In this document: positions 5,533-5,883 of the stretch, piece after piece
How positions within the stretch are numbered: the stretch's first letter is position 1
How the letters are laid out: each line of letters starts with the position of its first letter
Assembly (NCBI GenBank): GCA_011371465.1
Contig: DRQL01000010.1
Span: forward strand, 1-5,883
Reading direction: 5' to 3'
Source: Gammaproteobacteria bacterium
Lineage (GTDB): Bacteria > Pseudomonadota > Gammaproteobacteria > DSM-19610
DNA: 5,883 nucleotides
Program-made: the position numbers and the translations under genes
Notes under the pieces: model-generated
What the model was told of the DNA's origin: nothing
Databases searched by the model: none
What the model saw: only the letters and a program-made list of their open reading frames with translations

Positions 5533-5883
5533 ATGAAAGCGTTGAAAAACATGGGATGGGGGTTTGTGGCCATGCTGGTGCTGGCGGCAAACGTGCAGGC
5601 ACAGTTGCCCGATTTCACCAAACTGGTAGAGAAAACCAGCGATGCCGTGGTGAATATCAGTACGACACAGAAAGTGACGGCCGGGCGCATGAACCTGCCG
5701 GAAGGGATCGAGATCCCGGACCTGCCGGAGGGTTCGCCCTTCGGTGACCTGTTCAAACATTTTTTTGGCGAGCAGGGTGGCGGTGTACCGCATCCGCAGG
5801 AAGCCAAGTCACTGGGTTCCGGGTTCATTATCTCCAAGGACGGCTACATCCTTACCAACAACCACGTGGTCAAGGATGCGGAC
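5533..5883 (+). CDS. mucD: Periplasmic HtrA serine protease, MucD/DegP type, 3'-truncated by window edge
   Basis: This is the first 117 residues of an HtrA-family protease, which degrades and chaperones misfolded envelope proteins and in P. aeruginosa restrains AlgU signalling. Residues 1-23 are a classical signal peptide: basic M-K-A-L-K-N, hydrophobic core F-V-A-M-L-V-L-A-A, then V-Q-A before Gln24. The mature N-terminus Q-L-P-D-F-T-K-L-V-E-K-T-S-D-A-V-V-N-I-S is very like MucD. Residues 51-90 form the Gly/Pro-rich regulatory loop with P-F-G-D-L-F-K-H-F-F-G. The protease domain begins at about 92 (S-L-G-S-G-F-I-I) and includes catalytic His111 in L-T-N-N-H-V-V (codon 5863-5865). The catalytic Asp, Ser and any PDZ domains lie outside. 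GGGAG (5523-5527) is a good ribosome site 5 nt before the ATG. It follows rseC by 12 bp in the P. aeruginosa mucC-mucD order. DegP is the alternative name; AlgW/DegS is unlikely, since the leader looks cleavable rather than an anchor. Confidence 0.92.
   Translation, partial: MKALKNMGWGFVAMLVLAANVQAQLPDFTKLVEKTSDAVVNISTTQKVTAGRMNLPEGIEIPDLPEGSPFGDLFKHFFGEQGGGVPHPQEAKSLGSGFIISKDGYILTNNHVVKDAD

Overview
The window comes from a GC-rich gammaproteobacterial chromosome. The best clue is gene order: nadB is divergent from rpoE/algU, rseA/mucA, rseB/mucB, rseC/mucC and a mucD-type protease. E. coli has nadB diverging from rpoE-rseABC. The continuation into mucD straight after mucC is the arrangement known from Pseudomonas aeruginosa. 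The protein sequences look like a deep gammaproteobacterium (for example a Chromatiales-like lineage) rather than an enteric or a Pseudomonas, but that placement is inference. All genes look intact apart from the two cut by the window edges. I see no mobile element, tRNA, rRNA or CRISPR array.

Layout. 1-739 (+) is the C-terminal two thirds of a HisC-type aminotransferase. 782-1054 (+) is a complete acylphosphatase. An 18-bp convergent gap separates it from 1073-2743 (-), a complete L-aspartate oxidase (nadB). 2744-2918 is a divergent control region. It holds a 21-bp dyad close to nadB, a 12-bp perfect palindrome, and a sigma-E/AlgU-type promoter (GAACTC, 16 bp, TCTAT) placed to make rpoE autoregulated. 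From 2919 to the right edge runs one tightly packed + strand operon: rpoE (2919-3512), rseA (3515-4069), rseB (4066-5037, overlapping rseA by ATGA), rseC (5041-5520) and the start of a periplasmic HtrA protease (5533 to the edge).

How the genes work together. RpoE is the ECF sigma factor for envelope stress. RseA is its single-pass membrane anti-sigma factor. RseB is a periplasmic LolA-fold protein that shields RseA from DegS/AlgW cleavage. RseC is a two-span inner-membrane protein with a Cys cluster. The MucD/DegP-like protease degrades or refolds damaged envelope proteins and so dampens the signal. nadB (NAD synthesis), hisC (histidine synthesis) and acyP are metabolic neighbours with no evident mechanistic link.

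I did not find a convincing undescribed system. The observations most worth a second look are in the nadB-rpoE control region and in the start and signal-peptide arrangement of rseB.
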